Source: Shewanella oneidensis MR-1 (GTDB lineage: Bacteria; Pseudomonadota; Gammaproteobacteria; Enterobacterales; Shewanellaceae). Taken from it: 50,789 nt of DNA. Below are positions 16,821 to 26,007 of this stretch, piece by piece (the first letter of the stretch is position 1; each line of letters starts with the position of its first letter). The notes beneath the pieces were generated by a model, which was not told where the DNA came from, did not search any database, and was given only the letters and a program-made list of their open reading frames with translations. The stretch spans positions 4,894,212 through 4,945,000 of the forward strand of contig NC_004347.2 in the NCBI RefSeq assembly GCF_000146165.2. The letters run 5' to 3'. A program made the position numbers and the translations under genes.

Positions 16821-17771
16821 ATGAATTTTTCATCGATATTCTCACAACTTAAAGATCCCCATCGCCTTATTTTTATCTGCGCTGCGTTGCTATGTCTCAC
16901 GCCATTTATGTCATCTCCCATGGCGCTTGTGCTCGGCTTTACCTTAGCTAGCCTTGGGTGGGTACCTAAAGACTGGAATATCGCGGCACTCACCAAAAAA
17001 TTACTGTCTTATTCGATTATTGGCCTAGGCTTCGGCATTAACTTAACCGCTGCGATTGAGGCCAGTAGCCACAACTTAGGGCTCATTATCGGCTCAATTA
17101 TTTTCACGCTGATTTTAGGCTTTATAGTCACTCGAGCACTGAAGTTTGACCCTATTACAGGGCACTTGATTGCCTCCGGCACTGCCATCTGTGGAGGAAG
17201 TGCTATTGCGGCCGTGGCACCTGCTGTTAATGCCAAAGCCGATCAAACCGCTACGGCATTAGCCTGCGTGTTTGTACTTAATTCGGTAGCTTTGTTTTTA
17301 TTCCCCGCCCTTGGGCATTTACTCAATATGAGCCAATATGATTTTGGCGTGTGGAGTGCTATTGCGATTCATGACACTTCCTCCGTGGTGGGCGCTGCCT
17401 CCGCCTACGGTGATGAAGCGCTAAAAACTGCAACGACCATTAAACTGGCACGCGCACTGTGGATTATTCCGATTGCCCTTGTCAGTGCACTGATCTTTGG
17501 TGGTGATAAGCGCAAGCTTAACCTACCGTATTTTATCGGTTTTTACTGTTTAGCCATCGCTATCGCCCATTGGTTACCGCAATTCCAACCGCTCTACAAC
17601 ACCTTATTTATGGTATCGAAGCACACGCTTGTGCTGTGTCTGTTCTTGATTGGCGCAGGGATTACAGTACAAAAAATGCGTGCAAGTGGCCCAAAACCAT
17701 TGCTGTTAGGGGTAATTTTGTGGATGGCGATCGGGGTCACATCTTTAGCTTATATTCTGTATTTTCAATAA
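16821..17771 (+). CDS. YeiH family putative sulfate exporter
   Basis: The 316-residue protein has about ten hydrophobic segments and belongs to the YeiH/UPF0324 (Cons_hypoth698) family. Family features are [12 protein letters not shown], the [18 protein letters not shown] block and [20 protein letters not shown]. The family is annotated as a putative sulfate or sulfonate-type exporter; transport has not been firmly shown for most members. In enterobacteria yeiH is adjacent to the LysR regulator yeiE; no such regulator is beside it here. The 22-bp repeats upstream could be a regulator site. Confidence 0.85.
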   Translation: MNFSSIFSQLKDPHRLIFICAALLCLTPFMSSPMALVLGFTLASLGWVPKDWNIAALTKKLLSYSIIGLGFGINLTAAIEASSHNLGLIIGSIIFTLILGFIVTRALKFDPITGHLIASGTAICGGSAIAAVAPAVNAKADQTATALACVFVLNSVALFLFPALGHLLNMSQYDFGVWSAIAIHDTSSVVGAASAYGDEALKTATTIKLARALWIIPIALVSALIFGGDKRKLNLPYFIGFYCLAIAIAHWLPQFQPLYNTLFMVSKHTLVLCLFLIGAGITVQKMRASGPKPLLLGVILWMAIGVTSLAYILYFQ

Positions 17772-17780
17772 ATTGTAGGC

Positions 17781-17927
17781 TTATTCGGCATTAGGCTTTA
17801 TCCGCCAAGCCAACCCTAGCACACCTAAAAAGGCCGAAAACTCGATAAACGATCGAAGTAGTCCAGTGGTTTGCGTGGATGCAACTAGGGCAATAAGACA
17901 AAACACAATCAGCAGCGAGTTTTTCAT
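17781..17927 (-). CDS. 48-residue hydrophobic small protein
   Basis: This small frame starts ATGAAAAACTCG with an excellent GGAGG ribosome site 8 nt upstream. Two hydrophobic stretches, LLIVFCLIALVAST and FSAFLGVLGLAW, are separated by a short polar turn. It ends RIKPNAE. It could be a small membrane protein or the product of a short secreted peptide gene. I do not recognise it. It is convergent with the yeiH-like gene, whose stop codon is 10 bp away. Confidence 0.6.
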   Translation of the reverse strand: MKNSLLIVFCLIALVASTQTTGLLRSFIEFSAFLGVLGLAWRIKPNAE

Positions 17928-18138
17928 TTGCATCCTCCAGCAAAGTTAGGGGATGCTCAGTATTCTTTAGAACTAAAAAACCGGCCAATATCGATTTAAA
18001 ATAACAAATAGCTATAACAACTAAGCCAGTAAACCCGTGTTGAGGTGACAGCATGAACGGGATAAACGTTGATAAGCAAACCGCTCGCTAATCACAGAAG
18101 GCATATAGAGTGAGTAACTCAGTATACCCTTAAATTTG

Positions 18139-18774
18139 CTACAGAATAGGTGTGGGTCGACGCACTAAGTAACCACTTACAATGGATAGAATGCAGTAAG
18201 CGGTAAAGAAATAGAATCCGCTCTCAAATTGTGCCTGTGTCTTGAGCATTTCCCCCATACCGCCCGAAGCATTGCCCGCCAAAAAGGTAATGATCAAGGC
18301 CACCACAAACACATCGGCCATAGACCACTTAGCAAGCAAATCGACAATATGATGAATTCGCCATTGTAGCGCAATTGAACTTACGCTTTGTTGTGCCAAC
18401 ATTAGGCTAAGTTTAATGGCGGGGATAATAATACTAAATAGCATCACCAGCCCTGCGACTAAGCCATTGCCTGTATTATATAATTCAGTGACTGTGCTCC
18501 AAATACTGCGGGTCTGCTGTAATACTTGCACCTCACCTTTGAGGGTATGCAGCCCCAGTAGACCACTGACCATATTTAACATGCCACGGGCACTGCCGCG
18601 CCCTAAATCCTCATCAAAACTTCGCGCTACTTGTTCGATGCCTTGCTCGGTAAGTTTGGCCTTATCTATGCTGCCGCTAATGCTCAAAATAGGTTGCGTC
18701 ACACCAGGGATCAATAGTGCTAAAGACAGCAGAATGACGAGAATGGGTAAGATTGATTTCCGTACATTATTCAT
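18139..18774 (-). CDS. Paraquat-inducible protein A (PqiA-like, single domain)
   Basis: The 211-residue membrane protein starts at Met 18774 (MNNVRKSILPILVILLSLALLIPGV). It has a first transmembrane helix, a periplasmic region, then three helices including LQWRIHHIVDLLAKWSMADVFVVALIITFLAG, which is the characteristic PqiA block. E. coli PqiA has two such domains and about 417 residues; here there is one, as in several gammaproteobacteria. No PqiB or MCE-domain partner is adjacent. Its role in lipid transport or envelope stress is inferred from the family. Confidence 0.82.
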   Translation of the reverse strand: MNNVRKSILPILVILLSLALLIPGVTQPILSISGSIDKAKLTEQGIEQVARSFDEDLGRGSARGMLNMVSGLLGLHTLKGEVQVLQQTRSIWSTVTELYNTGNGLVAGLVMLFSIIIPAIKLSLMLAQQSVSSIALQWRIHHIVDLLAKWSMADVFVVALIITFLAGNASGGMGEMLKTQAQFESGFYFFTAYCILSIVSGYLVRRPTPIL

Positions 18775-18879
18775 AACTGAGCCCAATATAAACGTTAGCT
18801 CAGTGTAAGGCCTTAAACGTCGCAAGTGCAATGAATGGCACCTGACATCATGGCCGATATCAGGTACAACAAAGGCTTA

Positions 18880-20064
18880 TCAATAAAAAGGGGTTGGATC
18901 TATATCTAAGGAGCTTGGTGACACACCACGTTCAATGTGTAGTTCTGACTTGAGCAGATCAACTATGACAACTTCTGTGTAACGTTTTGCTTTTAGAGAA
19001 TAAAAACATTTAACTATTGGGTGTAATGCATCTCTATCCTTAGAGGCCCAAACAATTCCCACGCGCCCATCGGACAATTCCACCAACGAACCAACAGGAT
19101 AAACCCCGATACAACGAATAAAATCGTAGACTAACTGCTGATCTAAGTGGAATGGCGTCAGACTCAGCAATATCTTAAAGGCGGCCGCAGGACTCATAGC
19201 CTCTTTGTAACAGCGCGTGGCGGTTAAGGCATCAAAAATATCGACGATACAACTCATGCGTCCATGGAGCGGGATTTCATCACCCTTTAATCCCCTTGGA
19301 TAACCTCGCCCATCCAACTTTTCATGGTGCATTAGACAGACATCTTTACTGATCTGGGAAAGGCCTTTTGTTTCGCTCATAATTTCAAGTGCATACACTT
19401 GATGCAACTTCATATGCTCGAATTCTTCAGGCGTAAGCTTGCCCGGTTTATGCAGGACTTTATTATCGACCTTAATCTTGCCTATATCGTGCAAAATGCC
19501 ACCAACGGCCATTTCTCTTAGCATGCTGCGGTCAAGTTTTAGATATTTGCCAAAAGTGACTAAAAGAAAGGCAACATTTACTGAGTGTTCAAGTAGATAA
19601 GCATCTTTAGTACGCAGTGCTGACATGCACTTTAGGGCATCTTCATCCAAAAGCACAGACTCGATCATGCTATCAGCCAAGGCTTCGAATGGTGCGACTT
19701 CTATCGCTTTACCCTCAAATGTTTCAGAGAGCACTTTCCGAATCAAATCCTTAGCTTCAGTCAAAATAACCTGAGCCTGCTCCTGTTGTTTTTCACGGGT
19801 TACGATGGATTTTTTAACTTGGCTATCGTTGCTGACTTTGCGTTTAAAACCGCAATGCTCAGCCGAGCGTTCAGTATCAACCCAAACATATTTGATGCCA
19901 TTTTTAGTTAATTTTAGAATCGCGTCCTTGTGCTTGATTTGCCCAGCATTTGCAATAGCCAGCCGACCTTGATCATTTTTATCAATTGCCGAGACAAACA
20001 TTCCCAGAGTCAATTTCGACACTGGCAATTTGATTAGGTCAACCGATTCTGCCGACTCACTCAT
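18880..20064 (-). CDS. HD-GYP domain cyclic-di-GMP phosphodiesterase
   Basis: The 394-residue protein has an N-terminal DUF3391 region (KLPVSKLTLGMFVSAIDKNDQG...YVWVDTERS, about residues 13-65). Its HD-GYP domain spans about 165-320, with GILHDIGKIKVDNKVLHKPGKLTPEE, MHHEKLDGRGYPRGLKGDEIP and VDIFDALTATRCYKEA, all catalytic motifs intact. Such enzymes hydrolyse c-di-GMP through a binuclear metal site and promote motile over sessile behaviour. There is no signal peptide or membrane segment, so it is cytoplasmic. It appears monocistronic. Confidence 0.93.
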   Translation of the reverse strand: MSESAESVDLIKLPVSKLTLGMFVSAIDKNDQGRLAIANAGQIKHKDAILKLTKNGIKYVWVDTERSAEHCGFKRKVSNDSQVKKSIVTREKQQEQAQVILTEAKDLIRKVLSETFEGKAIEVAPFEALADSMIESVLLDEDALKCMSALRTKDAYLLEHSVNVAFLLVTFGKYLKLDRSMLREMAVGGILHDIGKIKVDNKVLHKPGKLTPEEFEHMKLHQVYALEIMSETKGLSQISKDVCLMHHEKLDGRGYPRGLKGDEIPLHGRMSCIVDIFDALTATRCYKEAMSPAAAFKILLSLTPFHLDQQLVYDFIRCIGVYPVGSLVELSDGRVGIVWASKDRDALHPIVKCFYSLKAKRYTEVVIVDLLKSELHIERGVSPSSLDIDPTPFY

Positions 20065-20470
20065 AACTGCAACCCCAAGGATGACTTAATAGATGCCTAT
20101 CCACCATACGATAATGAGCCACACTCGCTCACTCGGTTCTGTTTTTACTTTTGGTAGTATAGCCAATTTATGCGGCATTCTAAGCTGGGAAGCGCAAAAT
20201 CACCATACACTTATTTGGCGATAATGAGAGAATGGTTCAAAAAACTAACAAAACAAGGAGGTTATTATTTTTTGAGCTAATCGTTTAATATTTCAATGTT
20301 TTTAATTTTAAAGATTCGAAATGCTCAACTCTCTCACACCCAAATGAAGTCTGTATGGTTTGAGCTGGGGTAAGCAACTTAAATGACCAACCAAATGTTT
20401 AGCTCACGCCGTAAAGAAGCCAAGATTAAACTTGACGCATCAGTGTCTATTTCAAGATAAAAGGCATAAA
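20065..20470. other. 406-bp intergenic stretch without a recognised gene
   Basis: The stretch lies upstream of the HD-GYP gene and downstream of the ABC gene. AAGGAGG occurs near 20260 but no frame follows it. I see no repeat or RNA gene. Confidence 0.4.
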
Positions 20471-21865
20471 TCAGCCAACTAACGTCGATGACATCTGATC
20501 CACATAGCGTAGTTGCATTTCAGGTACGTCTTCAAACAGTTGTCCGTGATGTAAATGCAGTTGTCGCGATATTTGGTCCCGCGGTATCTTTCTATGGCTG
20601 GTGAGCAAAATCGCACAGCCCTGCGCAGTTAACTTTTGAAGCAAATACCATACTTTACTGGAGTAATGTTTATCCATACCGGCGAGAGGATCGTCAAGTA
20701 ACAATACTTTGGGGCGCATACAGGCTAAAGATGCGAGCGCGATCAAATGTTGTTGACCATAAGATAATTGATGGGGAGGTAATTCGGCTAAATGGTTCAA
20801 ATCCAATTCTTCTAGTAGCTGTGCAGCTCGTTCACAGGGAAGCTCAAAACGCTTAAGACTAAACTGCATTTCAGCAAGCACTGTTGTTTCAAAGAGTTGT
20901 CGGCTAGGTCTTTGCATTAATAGTCCAAGTTCAGCCCCGTACACGCCCAATTTAGGGCGTCGACCTAGCACTTTGAGCGGTAAACGCTGTTTTAAGCTCA
21001 ATGCGCCAGCTAAGGTTTTGAGTAAACTGGTTTTACCCGAACCATTATCCCCAATCAAAGTCACAATTTCACCGGCATATAGCTTAAATCCGTTCGGACA
21101 TGTAAATAGTAGATGCCCACTATCAAAACTGAACTCAAACGGCTCTGCTTGAACGAGAACTTTTCCAAACGGTTCACATTTACTCGCAGTACGCCAAGCA
21201 GGAGCAATAACAGGCAATATCTCAGGCGTCTGGTGCAAACCAGCAGAAAGATGGCCGTCTTCTAATTGCCAGTAATATTGGATGATTTCGGCAAAGGCCG
21301 TGGCATTGTGCTCCACCAGCACCAGCGCCATTCCTTCGTTAATCAGATTTCGCAGCACCACGAGCAGTTCGCTAACACCGTGATCATCCAGCTGTGCCCA
21401 TGGCTCATCAAGCAACAATAAATCCGGTTCACAAACAAGCTGAGCCGCAATCATCAAGCGGTATTTTTGACCAAGGGAAAGGGTACTGACTGGCGTATCG
21501 AGCCGCAAAAAGAGCCCGACTCGCCGTAATGCATGTTGCACTTTAGGCAACATACTCTCGGCAGGAATGCCTAGATTCTCTAAGGAAAATACGACTTCTG
21601 CACCAACAGTTTGTCGATGCAGCTGCGTTTGTGGATCTTGCATCACCAAACCAGTGACCAGTTGAGGGTGACGCCAAATATCCCCCTCATGTGGACGATT
21701 TTGTGCGCCCGCAAGTAGGTTTATTAAACTCGATTTACCTGACCCCGTTGGCCCACTCACACAATGACACTGCCCCCTGCCAATCGTTAGCGTTATCTCC
21801 TGAAACACCAAGGGTAACTGACTACCATAGTTAAAGCTGACACCTTCAAGCTCGAGTAACTTCAT
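20471..21865 (-). CDS. Tandem ABC ATPase (energy-coupling factor-like)
   Basis: One chain carries two full nucleotide-binding domains. The first has GPTGSGKSSLINLLAG (Walker A), STLSLGQKYRLMIAAQL (signature) and LLLLDEPWAQLDD (Walker B). The second has GDNGSGKTSLLKTLAG, HQLSYGQQHLIALASL and LLLDDPLAGMD. This matches the fused EcfA/YkoD-type ATPases of vitamin or cation uptake systems. The Met at 21865 (MKLLELEGVSF) is chosen because the domain starts there; an upstream Met at 21928 would add 21 unlikely residues. No transmembrane EcfT or substrate-binding S component lies beside it in the window. Confidence 0.8.
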   Translation of the reverse strand: MKLLELEGVSFNYGSQLPLVFQEITLTIGRGQCHCVSGPTGSGKSSLINLLAGAQNRPHEGDIWRHPQLVTGLVMQDPQTQLHRQTVGAEVVFSLENLGIPAESMLPKVQHALRRVGLFLRLDTPVSTLSLGQKYRLMIAAQLVCEPDLLLLDEPWAQLDDHGVSELLVVLRNLINEGMALVLVEHNATAFAEIIQYYWQLEDGHLSAGLHQTPEILPVIAPAWRTASKCEPFGKVLVQAEPFEFSFDSGHLLFTCPNGFKLYAGEIVTLIGDNGSGKTSLLKTLAGALSLKQRLPLKVLGRRPKLGVYGAELGLLMQRPSRQLFETTVLAEMQFSLKRFELPCERAAQLLEELDLNHLAELPPHQLSYGQQHLIALASLACMRPKVLLLDDPLAGMDKHYSSKVWYLLQKLTAQGCAILLTSHRKIPRDQISRQLHLHHGQLFEDVPEMQLRYVDQMSSTLVG

Positions 21866-22346
21866 GTTAGCTCTGCCGTCATGCCAAGGTGATCCGTGAA
21901 AATCTCGAGGCAGCTTTCTGCTGGTCATACAACTTTGTCACACTGGAAGTTTAAAATGTGCCCCCTATTGTGGTCTCGGACATTTCCGCCTCAACCTTTA
22001 AAAACCCAAAAACTAACCTAGATCAACTAATAGAAACAAATGGAAAACGCATCTCTCACAAAAAAGACAAAATGTCCAACATAAGCCACGGTATCGACAA
22101 AAAGACCCATCTTGGTCACATTTTTTTGCGTCTCAAAATGAGACTATGGCAAAAGTCACACACTCGTGGGTTGCATCTTGACACTGACGGTCTCGGCCTT
22201 TAATTTGAGCGAAAGATTCTTATTTACACATACTCACCCACTTGGTGTAAATAACTTTAAAAAGAATACATTAACTTGGTTCATATTCACCGCTGAGAGC
22301 GTTAACTTCAGCCAGCACCTTCATTTCGTTACCTTTGGAGTTTTAC
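21866..22346. other. Divergent intergenic stretch of about 480 bp, no gene recognised
   Basis: The stretch lies between the ABC gene and menF. I found no supported frame, no terminator and no riboswitch. It presumably holds two promoters. Confidence 0.4.
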
Positions 22347-23705
22347 TTGCCTGCTCACGCCCTGTCTGAAGACCTCAAGTCTCTCATCGACAAACTTATT
22401 CAAATGAAACAGGTTCCCGCAACGGAGCCGATAGTGCAGTTATCCTTAAAAACTGTCTCTATCCCTTTGATTTCATGGCTGGCATCACAAACCCTCTATC
22501 CGCGTATCTACTGGCATGGACGTGATAAGGTTGAAGAAGTTGCGGCCATTGGTGCATGTAAAGACTTCAAATTCGAAACTGGCGTCGACGATAAGGCATT
22601 AGCCAGTGTTTACGAGCAGCAACGCATGTTGTCTAGCAATCCTGACATTCGTTACTATGGTGGTGTTGCCTTTGATCGCAGTATCGAATCTTGGCCCGAG
22701 TTTGGTAATACCCGCTTTGTGCTACCCAGAATTGAGTTTAGACGCAGCGCAAATCAGTTTAGTTTGCGGGTGAATCTCAATTTTGCCGATAATAATCCGA
22801 TTGATGAAATCGACCTCGCTATCGCCGCCATTGAAGCTGTTATGCCTGCGCGTCCCTTGGCACCGCCAAACAAACTCACCTTAGTAAGTCGTCAGGATAT
22901 TCCTGACTTTCCACACTGGAAAACCTTAGTCGAACAAGTGATTGAGCCTAAGTTTAATCAAGATACCCCTAAGGTTGTCCTTTCTCGTTTAACCGAGCTT
23001 GAGGTTAATGAACAGGTTGACCCTTGGATGGTTTTAGCCTGTTGGCAAGGACGTAACCCAAACAGTTTCCAATTTGGGTTCCAATTTAGCCCTGATCGTA
23101 CTTATATCTCCTGTTCGCCAGAGCGCTTATTCCGCCGCAGCCAGCAAGAACTCTTTACCGAGGCGTTAGCAGGCACCACAGTGCGGGGATTGAACCAAGA
23201 GGAAGATGTGGCGCTAGCCAATGCGCTGCTCGAAGACAACAAGAATAGCGTCGAGAATCAGTTGGTCCGTCGCCATATAGTCAGTATGCTCACGCCGCTG
23301 AGCCAATATGTGGGTGCCGAAGAAGAAGCCACCATCTTTAAGTTGAATCATATTCAACATTTGCACCGCGCAATTCGTGCAGAGTTAAAACCCGGAGTCA
23401 GCGACTTTCAACTGCTACAAGCACTGCATCCCACCCCCGCAGTGGGCGGTCTCCCTAGAGAGTCGGCAATGACGTTTATTCGGCAACGTGAAGGTTATAT
23501 GCGTGGCTGGTACGCAGGTGCCTGTGGGTATTTTAATAAAGACGAAAGTGAGTTTTCGGTTGCAATTCGCAGCGCGTTGATTGAGCCAGGTAAAATTAAT
23601 TTGTTTGCAGGGGCAGGCATTATTGCAGGTTCCGATCCAGAGGCTGAATGGCAAGAGCTTGAAAACAAGCTAGCGACTATTATGTCAATTTTGATTGAGC
23701 TATAG
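22347..23705 (+). CDS. menF: Isochorismate synthase (menaquinone pathway)
   Basis: The protein has about 452 residues of the chorismate-binding family. KVVLSRLTELEV, CSPERLFRRSQQELFTEALAGTTVRG, HIQHLHRAIRAEL, LHPTPAVGGLPRESA and the GAGIIAGSDPEAEWQELENKL block are all MenF/EntC hallmarks. It converts chorismate to isochorismate, the first committed step to menaquinone, which Shewanella uses in anaerobic respiration. The start is most likely TTG 22347, since GGAG (22337-22340) stands 6 nt in front of it; TTG 22335 is in frame 4 codons earlier. No other men gene is adjacent. Confidence 0.93.
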   Translation: MPAHALSEDLKSLIDKLIQMKQVPATEPIVQLSLKTVSIPLISWLASQTLYPRIYWHGRDKVEEVAAIGACKDFKFETGVDDKALASVYEQQRMLSSNPDIRYYGGVAFDRSIESWPEFGNTRFVLPRIEFRRSANQFSLRVNLNFADNNPIDEIDLAIAAIEAVMPARPLAPPNKLTLVSRQDIPDFPHWKTLVEQVIEPKFNQDTPKVVLSRLTELEVNEQVDPWMVLACWQGRNPNSFQFGFQFSPDRTYISCSPERLFRRSQQELFTEALAGTTVRGLNQEEDVALANALLEDNKNSVENQLVRRHIVSMLTPLSQYVGAEEEATIFKLNHIQHLHRAIRAELKPGVSDFQLLQALHPTPAVGGLPRESAMTFIRQREGYMRGWYAGACGYFNKDESEFSVAIRSALIEPGKINLFAGAGIIAGSDPEAEWQELENKLATIMSILIEL

Positions 23706-23736
23706 GCACCAGACAGCTAGCGCAGATGCCAAAAAC

Positions 23737-24462
23737 TTAAAATCCCTTTGCTTTTGCTTCAGCATATAGCCTGTCTTGTTCACCAGATTCAATAAGTTTT
23801 TTATGCTCGGCATCAAATACTAGCTTTAACATTCTCCCTTTTTCGGTATTGGCGAAGGCAAAAAAAACCTCTGCATTTAATACACCTTGGATGATCACAA
23901 ACTGTTGTGATCCCTTCAACTGAGGAATAAGCGACTCAATATTCTTTTTGTAGTCCAGCATGGCATCGATTCGTCCCGCATTCACGCTATTGAGCATACT
24001 CAACATGTCGCTACTTTCTTCATAAAACATGGGAATTGGCGTCAACATATTGTAGCGATAGGCCAACATGGCTTGGACTTTTTTATGGGATAAGCTCTCC
24101 ATTCCTGACCACGTAGCTGCAATTTGAGGGGTTACAGCGGCATCAATCGAATCTAGCTCAACAGCGTTTTCACTCAATAAGCTATTTTTCACATCCTCTT
24201 TATAAACACTGAAGACCATATCAACTCGACCAGTTTCAAGCAGGTACAAAGTGCGGGCAAAAGGCATAAACTGCACATTGACCTGCCATTTAGGGAGTGG
24301 AAAAGCTCGATTGAGAATATCAAAGTAGTACCCTGTCTCATCAGGATTAGCAAAGCCTTCCCATGACGCGGTGACAAGGTTGATCACGACGGGCTTGTTT
24401 GGAGTAGCGCCAGCACAGAAACTCAATAAACTCAAACACAATGCTGCAAGAAATGATCTCAT
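23737..24462 (-). CDS. Periplasmic solute-binding protein (SBP_bac_3 type)
   Basis: The 241-residue protein has a cleavable signal peptide (FLAALCLSLLSFCAGA, then TPNKP). Its SBP_bac_3 fold includes TGYYFDILNRAF, VNVQFMPFARTLYLLETGRVDMVFSVYKED and INSVNAGRIDAMLDYKKN-like segments of amino-acid-binding proteins. Stand-alone copies without permease genes are common in Shewanella and may serve as sensor-like receptors. No transport genes flank it. The ligand is unknown. Confidence 0.75.
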   Translation of the reverse strand: MRSFLAALCLSLLSFCAGATPNKPVVINLVTASWEGFANPDETGYYFDILNRAFPLPKWQVNVQFMPFARTLYLLETGRVDMVFSVYKEDVKNSLLSENAVELDSIDAAVTPQIAATWSGMESLSHKKVQAMLAYRYNMLTPIPMFYEESSDMLSMLNSVNAGRIDAMLDYKKNIESLIPQLKGSQQFVIIQGVLNAEVFFAFANTEKGRMLKLVFDAEHKKLIESGEQDRLYAEAKAKGF

Positions 24463-24578
24463 CGGTTTCTCCTACCATTTCCTAAAAGTGTAGGACAATT
24501 TCGATGCCTATGCTGGAACCTTATTACTCCACTATCTCGGAAGTAACAGCTAAATCGTTTGCAATATAGACAGTAAGC

Positions 24579-24606
24579 TTGCATCTTCAAGCACGGTCAC
24601 TATAAT
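24579..24606 (+). promoter_or_regulatory. Sigma-70-type promoter of yhhQ
   Basis: TTGCAT at 24579-24584, 16 bp, then a perfect TATAAT at 24601-24606. Transcription would start near 24613, leaving a leader of about 90 nt that contains the riboswitch. Confidence 0.65.
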
Positions 24607-24659
24607 GGCGGCCCCGATTTCAGCAGGCTGGTATCGGATAAAATAACAATAGACAACTT

Positions 24660-24697
24660 AGCGGGTTCCCTCACCCCGCCCTACACAACTAAAAAGG
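24660..24697 (+). promoter_or_regulatory. Probable preQ1-I riboswitch in front of yhhQ
   Basis: The stem GCGGG / CCCGC (24661-24665 with 24675-24679) encloses UUCCCUCAC. It is followed by the A-rich tail CACAACTAAAAAGG, which ends in the Shine-Dalgarno sequence 6 nt before the ATG. Loop CCU can pair with the AGG of that sequence, as in the H-type pseudoknot of preQ1-I aptamers. The gene downstream is a queuosine-precursor transporter, a known preQ1 regulon member. Ligand binding would hide the ribosome site. Confidence 0.65.
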
Positions 24698-24703
24698 CCA
24701 CAT

Positions 24704-25363
24704 ATGTTAATGTTAACCCCAGCGCAGCTTCGTCGCGCACTCCTGCTATTAGTGGGATTTCATATACTGATTATTTGCGTAAGCAACTACTTGGTACAAC
24801 TACCGTTTCAATTGTTTGGTTATCACACCACTTGGGGCGCGTTTAGTTTTCCCTTTGTCTACCTCGCAACCGATCTGACGGTGCGTATTTTTGGACAAAC
24901 ACCAGCCCGTAGCATCATTCTCAAGGCCATGGTGCCTGCACTGATGATTTCCTATGTCATGGGTGTGGTATTCCATCAAGGTAGCTTCCAAGGAATAGAT
25001 TCATTAAGCCAATGGAACACTTTTGTATTTCGCATCGCCTTTGCCAGCTTTGCGGCTTACTTGATTGGTCAATTGATGGATATCACCGTCTTCGCCCGTC
25101 TTCGCCAGAGTCGCTCTTGGTGGGTCGCTCCAGCGGCATCAACCATCGTTGGTAACTTAGTCGACACCTTAGTATTTTTCAGTGTCGCTTTTTATGCCTC
25201 AACGGACAGCTTTATGGCCACCAACTGGCCTGAAATTGCGGCCGTAGATTACAGCTTTAAACTACTCGTTAGCCTAGGTCTATTCTTACCCGCGTACGGC
25301 GTTCTGCTCAAAGTCTTACAAGACAAGATATTGCAAACTAGCCCACAAAAATCATTTTCCTGA
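24704..25363 (+). CDS. yhhQ: Queuosine precursor transporter (YhhQ/VUT family)
   Basis: The 219-residue inner-membrane protein has about six helices. The pattern GYHTTWGAFSFPFVYLATDLTVRIFGQ and the SWWVAPAASTIVGNLVDTLVFFSVAFY block define the COG1738/YhhQ family that imports preQ0/preQ1 for tRNA queuosine. The start ATG 24704 follows AAAAAGG by 6 nt. A preQ1-I-like leader precedes it, and a strong terminator follows at 25410. Confidence 0.93.
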   Translation: MLMLTPAQLRRALLLLVGFHILIICVSNYLVQLPFQLFGYHTTWGAFSFPFVYLATDLTVRIFGQTPARSIILKAMVPALMISYVMGVVFHQGSFQGIDSLSQWNTFVFRIAFASFAAYLIGQLMDITVFARLRQSRSWWVAPAASTIVGNLVDTLVFFSVAFYASTDSFMATNWPEIAAVDYSFKLLVSLGLFLPAYGVLLKVLQDKILQTSPQKSFS

Positions 25364-25409
25364 TTAACCCAACTGGCCAGACCTGTTATAATTTGAGCAG
25401 TTTTGTGTT

Positions 25410-25449
25410 CAGCCCCACAGCATTGATGCGCAATTGGGGCTGTTTTTTT
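25410..25449 (+). terminator. Rho-independent terminator after yhhQ
   Basis: CAGCCCCA pairs with TGGGGCTG, followed by seven T residues. It lies 14 bp in front of the GNAT gene, so that gene needs its own promoter or read-through. A TATAAT box at about 25387 would produce a transcript crossing this hairpin. Confidence 0.9.
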
Positions 25450-25462
25450 GTGAGAGAAAATT

Positions 25463-25930
25463 ATGTATTCAATTGAAATCAAAGCAATGACAGCTCTGAC
25501 TCCCGAGTTGACCACACAACTCCTCGACCTGAGTAAGCAAATTCCTGAACTCGACCGTCCATTGAGCAGCGATAGCTTAACGGCACGACTCTCAGGCAAG
25601 AGTTGCTTGATTCTCTTAGCCTATGTGGAAGGCGAACTGGCGGGCTTCAAGCTGGGTTATGAACAGGAAAAGGGAGTTTTTTATAGTTGGTTAGGTGGTG
25701 TCGCTACCGATTTTAGACGTTTAGGGTTGGCGCAAAGCCTACTTGAATACCTAGAGAAATGGGCGAGCAACCAAGGCTATGGCCATATTCAAGTGAAGAC
25801 CATGAATCGCTTCCCCGCGATGCTCAATCTGTTGATTAGAAACCAATATTTAATTACCGAGCTTAAAGCCGATCCAATGAGTCAGATCGATCATAAACTG
25901 CATTTAAGCAAATCTATTGCGGCCGCATAA
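25463..25930 (+). CDS. GNAT family N-acetyltransferase
   Basis: The 155-residue protein has the acetyl-CoA-binding signature WLGGVATDFRRLGLAQSLLEYLEKWASNQGYGHIQVKT (R-x-x-G-x-A/G motif as RRLGLA), preceded by the strand LLAYVEGELAGFKLGY. The substrate is unknown. It is separated from yhhQ by a terminator and is followed by the ryhB-like sRNA. Confidence 0.88.
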   Translation: MYSIEIKAMTALTPELTTQLLDLSKQIPELDRPLSSDSLTARLSGKSCLILLAYVEGELAGFKLGYEQEKGVFYSWLGGVATDFRRLGLAQSLLEYLEKWASNQGYGHIQVKTMNRFPAMLNLLIRNQYLITELKADPMSQIDHKLHLSKSIAAA

Positions 25931-25972
25931 ACGCGCCATCAATAAAAATGTGCATTATTTGCGAGAAATAGC

Positions 25973-26001
25973 TTGCAAAGCTAATTGAGAATGATTATCG
26001 T
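25973..26001 (+). promoter_or_regulatory. Fur-controlled promoter of RyhB-like sRNA
   Basis: The -35 TTGCAA (25973-25978) and -10 TATCGT (25996-26001) are 17 bp apart. A 7-1-7 Fur box, TGAGAATGATTATCG (25986-26000), covers the spacer and the -10 box. It matches TGATAATNATTATCA at 12 of 14 fixed positions. Confidence 0.8.
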
Positions 26002-26007
26002 TAACTT

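Noticed and set aside
25387..25449. TATAAT box and terminator as an independent short RNA before the GNAT gene
   Set aside because: The -35 region is weak and the hairpin is better explained as the yhhQ terminator.
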